From JAEUPI01 sp046348365 (GTDB taxonomy: Bacteria > Pseudomonadota > Gammaproteobacteria > Burkholderiales > Burkholderiaceae_C), in NCBI GenBank assembly GCA_046348365.1, contig JAXMEL010000005.1, positions 248,001 to 312,000 on the forward strand: DNA of 64,000 bases, written 5' to 3'. The notes beneath the pieces were generated by a model. It saw nothing but the letters and a program-made list of their open reading frames with translations, did no database searches and was not told the DNA's origin. Shown one piece after another: positions 27,380 to 35,239 of this stretch. Position 1 is the stretch's first letter, and each line of letters opens with the position of its first letter. Made by a program: the position numbers and the translations under genes.

Positions 27380-29097
27380 TGCTTCTCCTCGATCGGCCCG
27401 CCCGCAACCAGCACGGCGCGCGCCAGCGGGCGGTCGCCGGCCAGCGATATCTCGCCGCGCTGGACCAGCTCATCGGCCTTGGCCTCGCGGCCCACCAGCC
27501 GTGCCCAGGCGTCGAAGCTCATCGCCACGCTCGCGTCGGCCCGTCCCTGCAAACCCTCGGCGACGAGCACCACGCCGTTGCGCAGGCGCAGCGTGAAGGC
27601 ATGGTCCGGGCGCTCGAACTGCAGGTGGATGGTCTTCTCGCCGTCGGCACTCAGCGTGGGCGGCAGCACGAAGCGCAGCCCGTTGACATAGGTGAGCACC
27701 GGCATCTGGCGCACCATGCCCGCATTGACGAAGCGGATCGGCGGCACGCGCGTGTCGACCTTGCCTTCGAGTTCACGTGCCTGGGTGAGGAACCACGAGC
27801 GCGTGTTGGACGCCGTGGTCACCTGCCCCATGGCGCGCAGCGCGCGCGCCTTCAGCATGCGGTTGTCCTCGGTGTCGTGGCCGCCCTCGAGCAGCCAGCT
27901 GGCCATCTGCGCGGCCCAGGCGTACTCGCGCTTGTCGAGCGCCTCGCGCACCGCGGCCACCACGCGCTCGGCGCCGCCCGCCAGCGCGATGGTGCGCTCG
28001 GCCTGCTCGGCCGGCGTCGGGCGGTGCAGCTCGGCCGTGTCCTTGCCGAACCAGCCTACCAGGCCGGAATAGATCTGCCGCACGTGGTAGGGCAGCTCGC
28101 CGTATAACTCGCCGGTCAGGCGGCCGTTCGCCAGCGACGCCGGCAGCTTCACCGCCTGCACCAGTTCGTCGGGCGACAGGCCGGCGTTGATGCCGCGCAC
28201 CGTCTGGTCGTAGGTGAACTGGATGGTGTCGCGGTACTCGGTCACGGCCTGGCGGATCGCCTCGCGCCCGGAGATCGGCACGCCGTGCACGCCGACCAGG
28301 TGCTCGGGCTCGAGCTCGATGATCTTGTCCAGGCCGCGCAGCAGTTCCACCGGGTTGCGGAACACGTCGCCGCGCAGCGTGCAGATGTTGAACATCGCCG
28401 GCCAGGCGACGTTGTTGATCACGGTGCGCGACTCGGGCAGCCAGATCAGCAGCGAGTCGTCGGTGTCGCCCCAGCAGTGGAAGAACTGCACGCGCACGCC
28501 ATCGATCTCGACCTGCTGGCCGTCGGCGGTGTTGCGGTTGGGGCGCACGAAGCCGGTGGTGGGCTGGTACTTGTCGAGCTCGAACACGAACGGGCCCAGG
28601 CCCTGGTGCGACATCGCATCCTCGCCCTCGCGCGGCAGGAACATGCCGAACTGGATCGCCGCGCGCCGAACGAAGGTGGGCGAGAGGTCGCTCACCAGGC
28701 GGCGCATGTTGGTCATCAGCTCGGGGTGGGCCCAGACCTCGACCTGGCCTTCGCGCTGCGCCGGCACCCAGGCGCGCGAGCCGAAGATGTAATGGCAGTG
28801 CGTGTACAGCAGCGCCGCCAGCGGCTTGTCGCAGACCTGGGCAATAGCTTCCTGGTTCTGGCGCGCATGCTCGATGCAGTCGCCGGTGTCGACGACGATG
28901 AGGCCGGTGCGGCCTTCGATCATCGTGCTGTTGCCGAGATAGGTGCCGACATGGCACCAGATGCCGGGCGCCACTGCGTGCAGCTTGGGCGCGAACTGCG
29001 CGCCATGGGCCGAGTAGCGCACGTTGGCGACTTCGCCGCGCGGGCCGACGGCGACCTCCACGGGCGCGCCCATGTAGGGGGTCAGGGTTTCGTTCAT
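27376..29097 (-). CDS. Alkylsulfatase-like metallo-beta-lactamase protein with degenerate metal motif
   Basis: This 573-residue protein has the three-part layout of SdsA1/BDS1-type alkylsulfatases: an N-terminal metallo-beta-lactamase fold (residues about 30-270), an alkylsulfatase dimerisation domain (about 280-410) and a C-terminal SCP2-like lipid-binding domain (about 440-565). The metal motif, normally THxHxDHxGG, reads THCHYIFGS: both His of HxH are kept but the following Asp and His are replaced. The usual GTEAP Glu region reads WGDTDDS, and the AENxTH Glu region reads INNVAW. A late His in GVHGVPISG is kept. It may bind metal differently or have a new activity. It sits second in the DUF1254 operon. 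Confidence 0.82.
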   Translation of the reverse strand: MNETLTPYMGAPVEVAVGPRGEVANVRYSAHGAQFAPKLHAVAPGIWCHVGTYLGNSTMIEGRTGLIVVDTGDCIEHARQNQEAIAQVCDKPLAALLYTHCHYIFGSRAWVPAQREGQVEVWAHPELMTNMRRLVSDLSPTFVRRAAIQFGMFLPREGEDAMSHQGLGPFVFELDKYQPTTGFVRPNRNTADGQQVEIDGVRVQFFHCWGDTDDSLLIWLPESRTVINNVAWPAMFNICTLRGDVFRNPVELLRGLDKIIELEPEHLVGVHGVPISGREAIRQAVTEYRDTIQFTYDQTVRGINAGLSPDELVQAVKLPASLANGRLTGELYGELPYHVRQIYSGLVGWFGKDTAELHRPTPAEQAERTIALAGGAERVVAAVREALDKREYAWAAQMASWLLEGGHDTEDNRMLKARALRAMGQVTTASNTRSWFLTQARELEGKVDTRVPPIRFVNAGMVRQMPVLTYVNGLRFVLPPTLSADGEKTIHLQFERPDHAFTLRLRNGVVLVAEGLQGRADASVAMSFDAWARLVGREAKADELVQRGEISLAGDRPLARAVLVAGGPIEEKQ

Positions 29098-29133
29098 GGT
29101 CGATGTCCTCGGGGCATGGTTGCCGGGCCGGCT

Positions 29134-30480
29134 TCAGGCGCGCCGCACGGGCGGCGGCGCGTAGCGTTGGTCCATCACCGCCTGAGCCGGCAGGTAGGTG
29201 CGCAGGAAGAGGTTGAACTTGCCCTTGGGTGTCGGCAGCCAGTTCGCCATCTGCTCGGGTTCCGGCGCCTCATGCTGCAGCCTGATGGCGAGCGAGCCGT
29301 CGGCACCGTAGTGCAAGTCGTTGCGCAGGCTGCCGACGCCGTAGCGCTTGATCGGGTTGTCGATCATGTTGAAGCGCTCGTCGTACAGCGTGATCGACCA
29401 GAAGGCTCGCGCCGCCGGGATCTCGTCCTTCCTGAAGCGCAGCACGTAGCGGTGCTCGCCCGACAGCGCCTGACCATCGGCATCGACGAAGGTGCGCAGC
29501 TTGGTCGACTGCTCGATCCAGTGCTCGATGATGCCGCTGAAGCTTTGCGGCGAGGCGCGGCCGAGGAAGTCGCCCGCCTCGGCCATGCGGCCCCAGTGCT
29601 TGTCGCCGTAGAACCAGCCGTTGACGACTTTGGTGTTGCCGCCGGCCTCGGCCACGCGGGCCAGCAGCTTGGGGCCCTCGGCCAACGCACGCGCGAGGCT
29701 GCGGCGCGTCGCGTCGTCGAGCGAATCGAGCGGCGTCGTGGCCAGCGGCCCGAGGCCCACGCGCGCGAACTGCAGCATCAGCGCATGGTCCCTCGCGGGC
29801 GGCGGGTTCTCGCGCATCGCGGCGTTCATCGTCTGGAAGTCGGCCAGGTCGGCTGATGCCGGCAGCGGCGCCAGCACGTCGCGCACTTCGGGCGTTGGGG
29901 TTCCGGCCTTCCAGTTCGACAGCGGCTTGACCCAGCAGGCCTGCTGCAACGCCAGTGCTGCCGGCAGATCGTCGCCGCCGGCGGAAGCGACCCGCGCCAC
30001 GAGGAAGGCGCTGGGCGTCGGCGAGCGCAGCACGACGTCGATGCCCTCGGGCGTGTGGCCCGTCCAGTCGGGGCCGACGACCAGCGCGGTCTGGGCCTTG
30101 CCGCCATTCACGCTGGGGCCGGCGTAGCCGAAGATGTCGGAATAGAACTCGGCCAGCTGGATGCTGACATAGCGTTCGGCGCTGGCCGGTGCATGGATCA
30201 CCACGGCTTGCGTCTTCAGATCCAGCCACGCCACCGAGTAGGTGCCGTCGCGCATCGGCGATCCGCCGTATTGCTCGTTGTGGTCCGGCAGGCGCCGGAT
30301 GTGGAACAGCGTGTTCAGCGGCACGTTGATCACGCCCTGCGGCTGGCGCACCATGCCGAAGCGCAGCTTGGTGGCGTAGATCGCCGGGAAGCCGTAGGCA
30401 TAGGCCTGCATGCCGATCAGGTAGGCCCAGGACTCGCGCCAGTCGGCGGTGGCCATGTTCAGCGGGGCAGCGGTTTCCAT
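29134..30480 (-). CDS. DUF1254/DUF1214 domain protein 2 (first gene of operon)
   Basis: This 448-residue protein has an N-terminal DUF1254 domain (YLIGMQAYAYGFPAIYATKL, then TYSVAWLDLKTQAVVIHAP and YVSIQLAEFYSDIFGY). Its C-terminal DUF1214 domain reads FWSITLYDERFNMIDNPIK, GSLAIRLQHEAP, ANWLPTPKGKFNLFLRTYLP. No signal peptide is seen. I chose ATG 30480 because a weak AGAGA lies upstream and the longer frame to 30,525 adds residues overlapping the promoter region. It is the promoter-proximal gene of the operon reaching to 24,970 and faces the Crp/Fnr-type gene, with a TGTCG-N6-CGACA palindrome about 90 nt upstream of its start. Confidence 0.88.
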   Translation of the reverse strand: METAAPLNMATADWRESWAYLIGMQAYAYGFPAIYATKLRFGMVRQPQGVINVPLNTLFHIRRLPDHNEQYGGSPMRDGTYSVAWLDLKTQAVVIHAPASAERYVSIQLAEFYSDIFGYAGPSVNGGKAQTALVVGPDWTGHTPEGIDVVLRSPTPSAFLVARVASAGGDDLPAALALQQACWVKPLSNWKAGTPTPEVRDVLAPLPASADLADFQTMNAAMRENPPPARDHALMLQFARVGLGPLATTPLDSLDDATRRSLARALAEGPKLLARVAEAGGNTKVVNGWFYGDKHWGRMAEAGDFLGRASPQSFSGIIEHWIEQSTKLRTFVDADGQALSGEHRYVLRFRKDEIPAARAFWSITLYDERFNMIDNPIKRYGVGSLRNDLHYGADGSLAIRLQHEAPEPEQMANWLPTPKGKFNLFLRTYLPAQAVMDQRYAPPPVRRA

Positions 30481-30563
30481 CGTTGCTGTCTCTGGTGTCC
30501 GGCCGGGGTGACCGATGCCGGGCATGCTAGGTTTGCGCCCCGCCGCCGGCGCGCGCGCACCGT

Positions 30564-30569
30564 AGACTT
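30564..30569 (+). promoter_or_regulatory. Candidate -10 box for the Crp/Fnr-type gene
   Basis: TAGACT (four of six matches to TATAAT) ends 6 nt before GTG 30575. If used, transcription would begin at about 30,576 and the message would be leaderless or would use an internal start. The box abuts the palindromic operator, so a bound regulator would block it. No good -35 is visible. Confidence 0.35.
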
Positions 30570-30588
30570 CTGTCGTGTTGCCGACAGA
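30569..30588. promoter_or_regulatory. CRP-geometry operator, copy 1 (TCTGTCG-N6-CGACAGA)
   Basis: TCTGTCG (30569-30575) and CGACAGA (30582-30588) form a perfect 7-bp inverted repeat with a 6-bp spacer (TGTTGC). The core TGTCG-N6-CGACA has the same geometry as the CRP consensus TGTGA-N6-TCACA. It lies between the divergent Crp/Fnr-type gene and the DUF1254 operon, overlapping the start region of the former. A near-identical copy precedes the aldehyde dehydrogenase. Binding by the adjacent regulator is an inference. Confidence 0.75.
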
Positions 30589-31297
30589 CTCGCGCTTCGA
30601 CCGCTCCTATCGCCAGCTCGCGCGCTCGTTGATGGAGCGCGCACCGGGCTTCTCGCAGTGCTCGGCGGCACTGTTGGACGAATTGGTGGCCGAGGGCCTG
30701 TTGGTCCGTCTCGCGGCGGGCGAGACCCTGCTGCGCCGCGGCGAGCGCTGCGACGGCCTGGTGATGGTGATCGAGGGCGCGCTCGAGTCGCGCCTCGTCC
30801 TCGACACAGGGCGTCGGCACCTGTTGAGCTTCGTGCTTCCGGGCATGTTCGTCGGCTTCCTGTCGGTCATCGACGGCGGGCCTCTGCCCCACGACGTGGT
30901 GGCGCACCGGCCGGCCATCGTCCTGCGCATGCCCGCGGCCACGGTGCAGCGGCTGCGCCGCGCGTCGCTGGAACTGCACCTGGCGTTCGAGTTGCAGCTG
31001 GCCGACCGATCGCGGCGTCTGTACGACAAGCTGGCGGAGAGTCTTCTCTACCCGCTGCGTGCGCGGCTGGCGCTGCAGTTGGTCCAGCTGGCCGAGAGCG
31101 TGGGCCTGCGGCGCGCCGACGGCTGGACGATCGCATTGCGCTTGTCGCAGGCCGATCTCGCCGACCTGCTCGGCGCGAGCCGGCAGAGCGTGAACACCGA
31201 ATTGCGCGCCTTGCAGGCAGCGGGGCTGCTGCGCATCGCGCGCGAGCACATGGAATGCCCGGACCTCGACAAGCTGCGCGCGGTGGGCGCCGAGTGA
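30575..31297 (+). CDS. Crp/Fnr-family transcriptional regulator
   Basis: This 240-residue regulator has an N-terminal cyclic-nucleotide-binding-fold domain (LAAGETLLRRGERCDGLVMV, IEGALESR, PGMFVGFLSV) and a C-terminal Crp winged helix. There is no FNR-type cysteine cluster. The recognition helix reads ADLLGASRQSVNTELRAL; the Glu and second Arg of the CRP motif SRETVGR are Gln and Thr here, so a different half-site is expected. GTG 30575 lies inside the operator and has no Shine-Dalgarno; TTG 30578 or ATG 30632 are alternatives. The gene faces the DUF1254 operon and precedes the convergent aldehyde dehydrogenase. The effector is unknown. Confidence 0.87.
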   Translation: MLPTDSRFDRSYRQLARSLMERAPGFSQCSAALLDELVAEGLLVRLAAGETLLRRGERCDGLVMVIEGALESRLVLDTGRRHLLSFVLPGMFVGFLSVIDGGPLPHDVVAHRPAIVLRMPAATVQRLRRASLELHLAFELQLADRSRRLYDKLAESLLYPLRARLALQLVQLAESVGLRRADGWTIALRLSQADLADLLGASRQSVNTELRALQAAGLLRIAREHMECPDLDKLRAVGAE

Positions 31298-31358
31298 CCG
31301 CGCGCAACCCGTGCGCACTCAACGCGCAGCTCGATTCAGCCGCCGTCGATCCGGCGAT

Positions 31359-32843
31359 TCAGAGCCTGGTCGCGAACAGGTTCTTCACCAGCCGCGGCAA
31401 GGCGAACTTCAGCTGCTGCGCGACGGGCGCATAGGCGACCTTGTCGATCAGGTGGCGCGTGCTGGCGCCATAGGGCGGGGTGATCCAGTCGATCACGCTG
31501 CCCGGCTTGCGCTCGAAGAATCCGCGCGGGTTCGAGAACTCGCGAAAACCCTCTTCACCGTGGTGGCGGCCCATGCCGCTCGGGCCGATGCCGCCGAAGC
31601 CCATCGACGGCACGGCCGCCTGGATGGCGATGCAGTTGATCGCGACGCCGCCCGAGTGGGTGTTGCGCGTGACTTCGTCGATGAACCCCTGATCGCCCGA
31701 GAAGACGTACAAGCCCAGCGGTCGGTCGCCCGCCTGCACGAAGTCGACGACCTCGCGCGTGCTGCGGTAGGTCACGATGGGCAGGATGGGCCCGAAGATC
31801 TCTTCTCGCATCACGGCCAGGTCGCGCGCCGGGTTGACCACGAGGTGGAAAGGCATGTGGCGCTCGCCGGCGTTCAGCGCGCTGCCGATCGTGATGACCT
31901 CGGCGCCGCCGTCGCGGGCGTCGCGCACCAGGTGCTGCAGGCGCGCCAGGTGCCGCTCGCTGATGATGCCGGTGCTGACGGCCGCGCCGTTGTCGGCGCT
32001 GAAGTGCTGCTGCATGTACGCGCTGAGTGCCTCGGTGAAGGCGCGCAGGCCGCTTTCGGGCACCAGGCAGTAGTCGGGCGTCACGCACATCTGCCCGCGC
32101 TTGATGGCCTTGATGCCGGCCACGGTGGCGATGGTCAGCGGATCGGCCACCTTGTCGGCGCCGATGATGGTGGGGCACTTGCCGCCCAGCTCGAGCGTGA
32201 CCGGCACCAGGTTGGCGGCGGCCGCCTTCATCACCTCGCGGCCCACCGCGCCGCTGCCGGTGTAGACCAGGTGGTCCCAGGGCAGCGTGGCGAAGTACTT
32301 CGCCAGTTCGAGATCGCCGTTGACCACCGCCACTTCGCTCTCGTCGAAGGTGTCGGCAATCATCTGCTGCAGCACGCGGCCGCACTCGGGCGACAGGTCG
32401 GAGGGTTTGATGATCACGCGGTTGCCGGCGCCCAGTGCGTCCAGCGTGGGGCCGAGGCCGATGTCGAACGGGAAGTTCCACGACACCATGTTGCCCACGA
32501 CGCCCTTGGGCTGATACTGGATCCAGGCCTTGGACTTGCCCATCGTCACCGGGTTGGTGGCCTTGCGCACCGGCTTCATCCAGCGCTTGACGTTGGCAGC
32601 GTTGAACTGGGCGCGATCGAACATGCCGGTGATCTCGATCAGGTCGCCCATGTCGCGCGAGTGGCCGTGGAAGTCGGCGGCCAGCGCGGCCAGCACGGCC
32701 TCGCGGTGCTTGCGCAGCATCGCGGGGATGCGATTCATGCGCTCGATGCGCGTCTGCGCGCCGGGGCAAGGGTCGGCATCGAAGGCGTGCTTCTGCAGGC
32801 CGAAGATGCGGCTCAGCCGCTCCTGGGAAGTCTCTGGGCGCAT
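31359..32843 (-). CDS. Aldehyde dehydrogenase, coniferyl-aldehyde-dehydrogenase-like
   Basis: This 494-residue NAD(P)-dependent aldehyde dehydrogenase has the cofactor stretch SWNFPFDIGLGP, VYTGSGAVGREV, the Glu motif LELGGKCP, the catalytic Cys near residue 253 in KRGQMC, and EEIFGPILPI. The Cys is followed by VTPDYCLVP, and the sequence lacks the usual GQxC spacing of class 1/2 enzymes; both points match the coniferyl aldehyde dehydrogenase/fatty aldehyde group. GGAG sits 8 nt before ATG 32843. An operator like that of the Crp/Fnr-type gene lies about 150 nt upstream, so it probably acts on an aldehyde made by the DUF1254 operon. The natural substrate is unknown. Confidence 0.9.
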   Translation of the reverse strand: MRPETSQERLSRIFGLQKHAFDADPCPGAQTRIERMNRIPAMLRKHREAVLAALAADFHGHSRDMGDLIEITGMFDRAQFNAANVKRWMKPVRKATNPVTMGKSKAWIQYQPKGVVGNMVSWNFPFDIGLGPTLDALGAGNRVIIKPSDLSPECGRVLQQMIADTFDESEVAVVNGDLELAKYFATLPWDHLVYTGSGAVGREVMKAAAANLVPVTLELGGKCPTIIGADKVADPLTIATVAGIKAIKRGQMCVTPDYCLVPESGLRAFTEALSAYMQQHFSADNGAAVSTGIISERHLARLQHLVRDARDGGAEVITIGSALNAGERHMPFHLVVNPARDLAVMREEIFGPILPIVTYRSTREVVDFVQAGDRPLGLYVFSGDQGFIDEVTRNTHSGGVAINCIAIQAAVPSMGFGGIGPSGMGRHHGEEGFREFSNPRGFFERKPGSVIDWITPPYGASTRHLIDKVAYAPVAQQLKFALPRLVKNLFATRL

Positions 32844-32988
32844 GTCGTGTCTCCGTGCGCCGGTCGAGGCCGGCAAGCGTTGCGAATGAAAGGGCCGAGC
32901 ATCGAGGCCCGTGCCCGCGCAGCCCGTTGCGTTGGGCCCGTCTTCGCAATGGTTGTCTGCTCCGGCGAGTTCGGCGCGACCGTGACTC

Positions 32989-33018
32989 GGACTTCTGTCG
33001 TGTTTCCGACAGAGGTCC
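32989..33018. promoter_or_regulatory. CRP-geometry operator, copy 2 (upstream of aldehyde dehydrogenase)
   Basis: TCTGTCG (32994-33000) and CGACAGA (33007-33013) flank a 6-bp spacer (TGTTTC) that differs from copy 1 at one base. Here the symmetry extends outward to GGAC (32989-32992) and GTCC (33015-33018) with one mismatched pair between, giving a 30-bp dyad. It lies about 150 bp upstream of the aldehyde dehydrogenase start. The next plus-strand sequence is a dead antitoxin-like relic, so the dehydrogenase is the only sensible target. Confidence 0.75.
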
Positions 33019-33168
33019 GATTCGGACGCTCTTGCCGAACCGAAGTTGCGCGCCGATGTCGAGTCGGTGCTCAACGAAGGCGAGACGTTGTCGGAGTTCG
33101 TGGAGACAACGGTGCAGGTCATCGTCGAGCTTGCGATCCGACAACAGCGCGAGGAGGACTACCACTGA
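33019..33168 (+). pseudogene. Relic of a YlcI/YnfO-type antitoxin-like gene
   Basis: A 49-codon frame without a start codon reads AEPKLRADVESVLNEGETLS and continues EFVETTVQVIVELAIRQQ before a stop at 33166. The block EPxLRxxxESVLxxGETLSxFVE is the hallmark of YlcI/YnfO-family antitoxin-like proteins, which normally continue about 30 residues further. The 5' end is missing: the frame opens only at 32986 and contains no ATG, GTG or TTG before the conserved part. No toxin gene follows. I read it as a 5'- and probably 3'-truncated remnant. Confidence 0.6.
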
Positions 33169-33204
33169 CGCGCACAATGGCAGCCTGCCGATGCCTATTG
33201 CCCC

Positions 33205-33762
33205 ATGCCGCACCGTTCCCGTCGCCACCTGTGCCTGGCCGCGCTCGGCGCCGCGCTGCCGTGGCGCGCTCGGGCCGGCTTCAACTTCTGGACGAGCGAA
33301 TACACGGCTACGCATTCCGAACTGCAGGCCATGCTCGCCAAGCAGTTCCCGCTATCACAGCGCTACGCCGAGATCGTCGCGGTGGGGCTTCGCGACCCGC
33401 AGCTCGCGCTGAACGCGAAGGCCAACCGCGCGATGGTCACGGCTCGCGTGTCGATCACCAGTCCGCTGCTGCGCGGCGGCCGGGTCGATGGCACGGTGGC
33501 ACTCAGCAGTGCGCTGCGCTATGACGCCGCGGCGCGCGCCTTGCGCCTGGAACAGCCCCAAGCCGAGCGCCTGGAGCTGCAGGGTGTGAGCGGCAGCGAC
33601 GCCGAGCGGCTACAGCAAATCGGCGGCCTGGTCGCGCAGGAGCTGCTGCAGGGCCAAGTCCTTCGCACGTTCACGGCCGAAGAGCTGAGCTTCGGCCGCA
33701 AGACCTACGAGATCGGCGACATCACGGTGCTGGACGACGGCATCAAGGTCGAGCTGAAGTAG
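33205..33762 (+). CDS. DUF1439 protein (YceB-like)
   Basis: This 185-residue protein has a signal peptide (RRHLCLAALGAALPW, cleavage after ARA) and the DUF1439 start pattern YTATHSELQAMLAKQFPLSQ. Strand-rich repeats follow (PQLALNAKANRAMVTARVSI) and the C-terminal LSFGRKTYEIGDITVLDDG. There is no lipobox Cys, unlike YceB, so it is probably soluble in the periplasm. The fold is a SMP/BPI-like lipid-binding type in related structures, but no function is known. It stands alone between two gene relics. Confidence 0.82.
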   Translation: MPHRSRRHLCLAALGAALPWRARAGFNFWTSEYTATHSELQAMLAKQFPLSQRYAEIVAVGLRDPQLALNAKANRAMVTARVSITSPLLRGGRVDGTVALSSALRYDAAARALRLEQPQAERLELQGVSGSDAERLQQIGGLVAQELLQGQVLRTFTAEELSFGRKTYEIGDITVLDDGIKVELK

Positions 33763-33763
33763 C

Positions 33764-33856
33764 CGGGACAGGCAACTGGCCAAGCCCGCAGGCTACGGCC
33801 TCCAGCTCGACGGCGTGGGCGTGAAGAACATCGTGCTGCCGGGGCCATCACAATAA
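33764..33856 (+). pseudogene. Relic of a slipin (SPFH/band 7) gene upstream of rtcB
   Basis: Immediately after the DUF1439 stop, 30 sense codons read QLAKPAGYGLQLDGVGVKNI then VLPGPSQ and a stop at 33854. The block YGLxLxGVGVKxIxLPG followed by an acidic/Met residue is the N-terminal SPFH hallmark of slipins; here it ends after LPG, and nothing before it has a start. I read it as an internal fragment of a slipin gene left by a deletion. Slipin genes are, as I recall, frequent neighbours of rtcB in proteobacteria, which fits its place 11 bp upstream of the rtcB ATG. Confidence 0.5.
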
Positions 33857-33867
33857 AGAACGACATC

Positions 33868-35085
33868 ATGGAACCCAACCACATCCACGAAGACGTGCCC
33901 GGTGGCGTGCCGCTGAAGATGTGGACCCGCGGCGTGCCGGTGGAAGACGAGGCCAGGCGCCAGCTGGCCAATGCGGCGCGCCTGCCCATCGTCTTCAAGC
34001 ACATCGCGGCCATGCCCGACGTGCACTTCGGCATCGGCGCCACCGTGGGCTCGGTGATCCCGACCATCCGCGCCATCATCCCGGCCGCGGTGGGCGTGGA
34101 CATCGGCTGCGGCATGATCGCCTGCAAGACCACGCTGACGGCCGAGGACCTGCCCGACAACCTGGCGCCGCTGCGCTCGGCCATCGAGCGCGCGGTGCCG
34201 CATGGCCGCCAGCCCGGCAGCCGCGACCCGGGCGCCTGGCAGAAGACGCCAGGCAGCGTGAACACCGCCTGGGCGCAGCTGGAGCCGGAGTTCACCGAGC
34301 TGTGCCGCGACTACCCCAAGCTGGAGACGACCAACCACATCCCGCACCTGGGCACGCTGGGCACGGGCAACCACTTCATCGAGGTGTGCCTGGACGAGGC
34401 GGGCGCCGTGTGGTTCATGCTGCACTCGGGCTCGCGCGGTGTGGGCAACTTCATCGGCACGATGTTCATCGAGCTGGCCAAGCAGGACGCGATGCGCCAG
34501 CAGGCCAACCTGCCGGACCGCGACCTGGCCTACTTCGAGGAAGGCAGCCGCTACTTCGGCGACTACGTGCGCGCCGTCGGCTGGGCGCAGAAGTTCGCCG
34601 CCATCAATCGCGAGCTGATGATGCAGCGCGTGATCGAAGCCGCGAAGACGGTGATCCGCAAGAGTTTCCGATCGCACATCGAGGCGGTGAACTGCCACCA
34701 CAACTACGTGAGCAAGGAGCACCACTTCGGCGAAGACGTCTACGTCACCCGCAAGGGCGCGGTGAGCGCGAAGGCCGGGCAGCTGGGCATCATCCCCGGC
34801 AGCATGGGCGCGCGCAGCTACATCGTGCGCGGCAAGGGCAACCCCGAGTCGTTCGAGTCGTGCTCGCACGGTGCGGGGCGTGTCATGAGCCGCAGCGAGG
34901 CCAGGCGCCGCTTCACGCTGGCCGACCATCGCGCCGCGACCGAAGGCGTCGAATGCCGCAAGGACAAGGACGTGATCGACGAGACGCCCGCCGCCTACAA
35001 GGACATCGGCGCCGTGATGGCGGCGCAGCGCGACCTGGTCGACGTGGTGCACACGCTCGAGCAGGTGGTGTGCGTGAAAGGCTGA
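33868..35085 (+). CDS. rtcB: RNA-splicing ligase RtcB family protein
   Basis: RtcB joins RNA 2',3'-cyclic phosphate ends to 5'-OH ends using GTP and Mn2+. The 405-residue product has the metal-site motifs AMPDVHFGIG and VGVDIGCGM, then GTLGTGNHFIEV, LHSGSRGVG, NCHHNYVS and the guanylylated His in SCSHGAGR near residue 333. All are intact, so the enzyme should be active. It belongs to the shorter RtcB group. No rtcA, rtcR or archease gene is nearby, and the only hint of a former operon is the slipin relic upstream. The ribosome-binding site is weak (AAAGAA). Confidence 0.93.
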   Translation: MEPNHIHEDVPGGVPLKMWTRGVPVEDEARRQLANAARLPIVFKHIAAMPDVHFGIGATVGSVIPTIRAIIPAAVGVDIGCGMIACKTTLTAEDLPDNLAPLRSAIERAVPHGRQPGSRDPGAWQKTPGSVNTAWAQLEPEFTELCRDYPKLETTNHIPHLGTLGTGNHFIEVCLDEAGAVWFMLHSGSRGVGNFIGTMFIELAKQDAMRQQANLPDRDLAYFEEGSRYFGDYVRAVGWAQKFAAINRELMMQRVIEAAKTVIRKSFRSHIEAVNCHHNYVSKEHHFGEDVYVTRKGAVSAKAGQLGIIPGSMGARSYIVRGKGNPESFESCSHGAGRVMSRSEARRRFTLADHRAATEGVECRKDKDVIDETPAAYKDIGAVMAAQRDLVDVVHTLEQVVCVKG

Positions 35086-35239
35086 GGCACGGCAGTCCAG
35101 AGTTCGGGGCACTTCGCGCAGGCGGGTGCCCCGTTTCCGTTTCCGAAGTCATTGCACCTGCATGTCAGGTTTGCAGCGTTCAGGGACTGCCACCGAATGG
35201 TTGTTATCGACCCGGTGCTGTCCTTCGCGGTGGCATTCC

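Noticed and set aside
33019..33168. Functional toxin-antitoxin system
   Set aside because: The frame has no start codon, is shorter than the family and has no partner gene.
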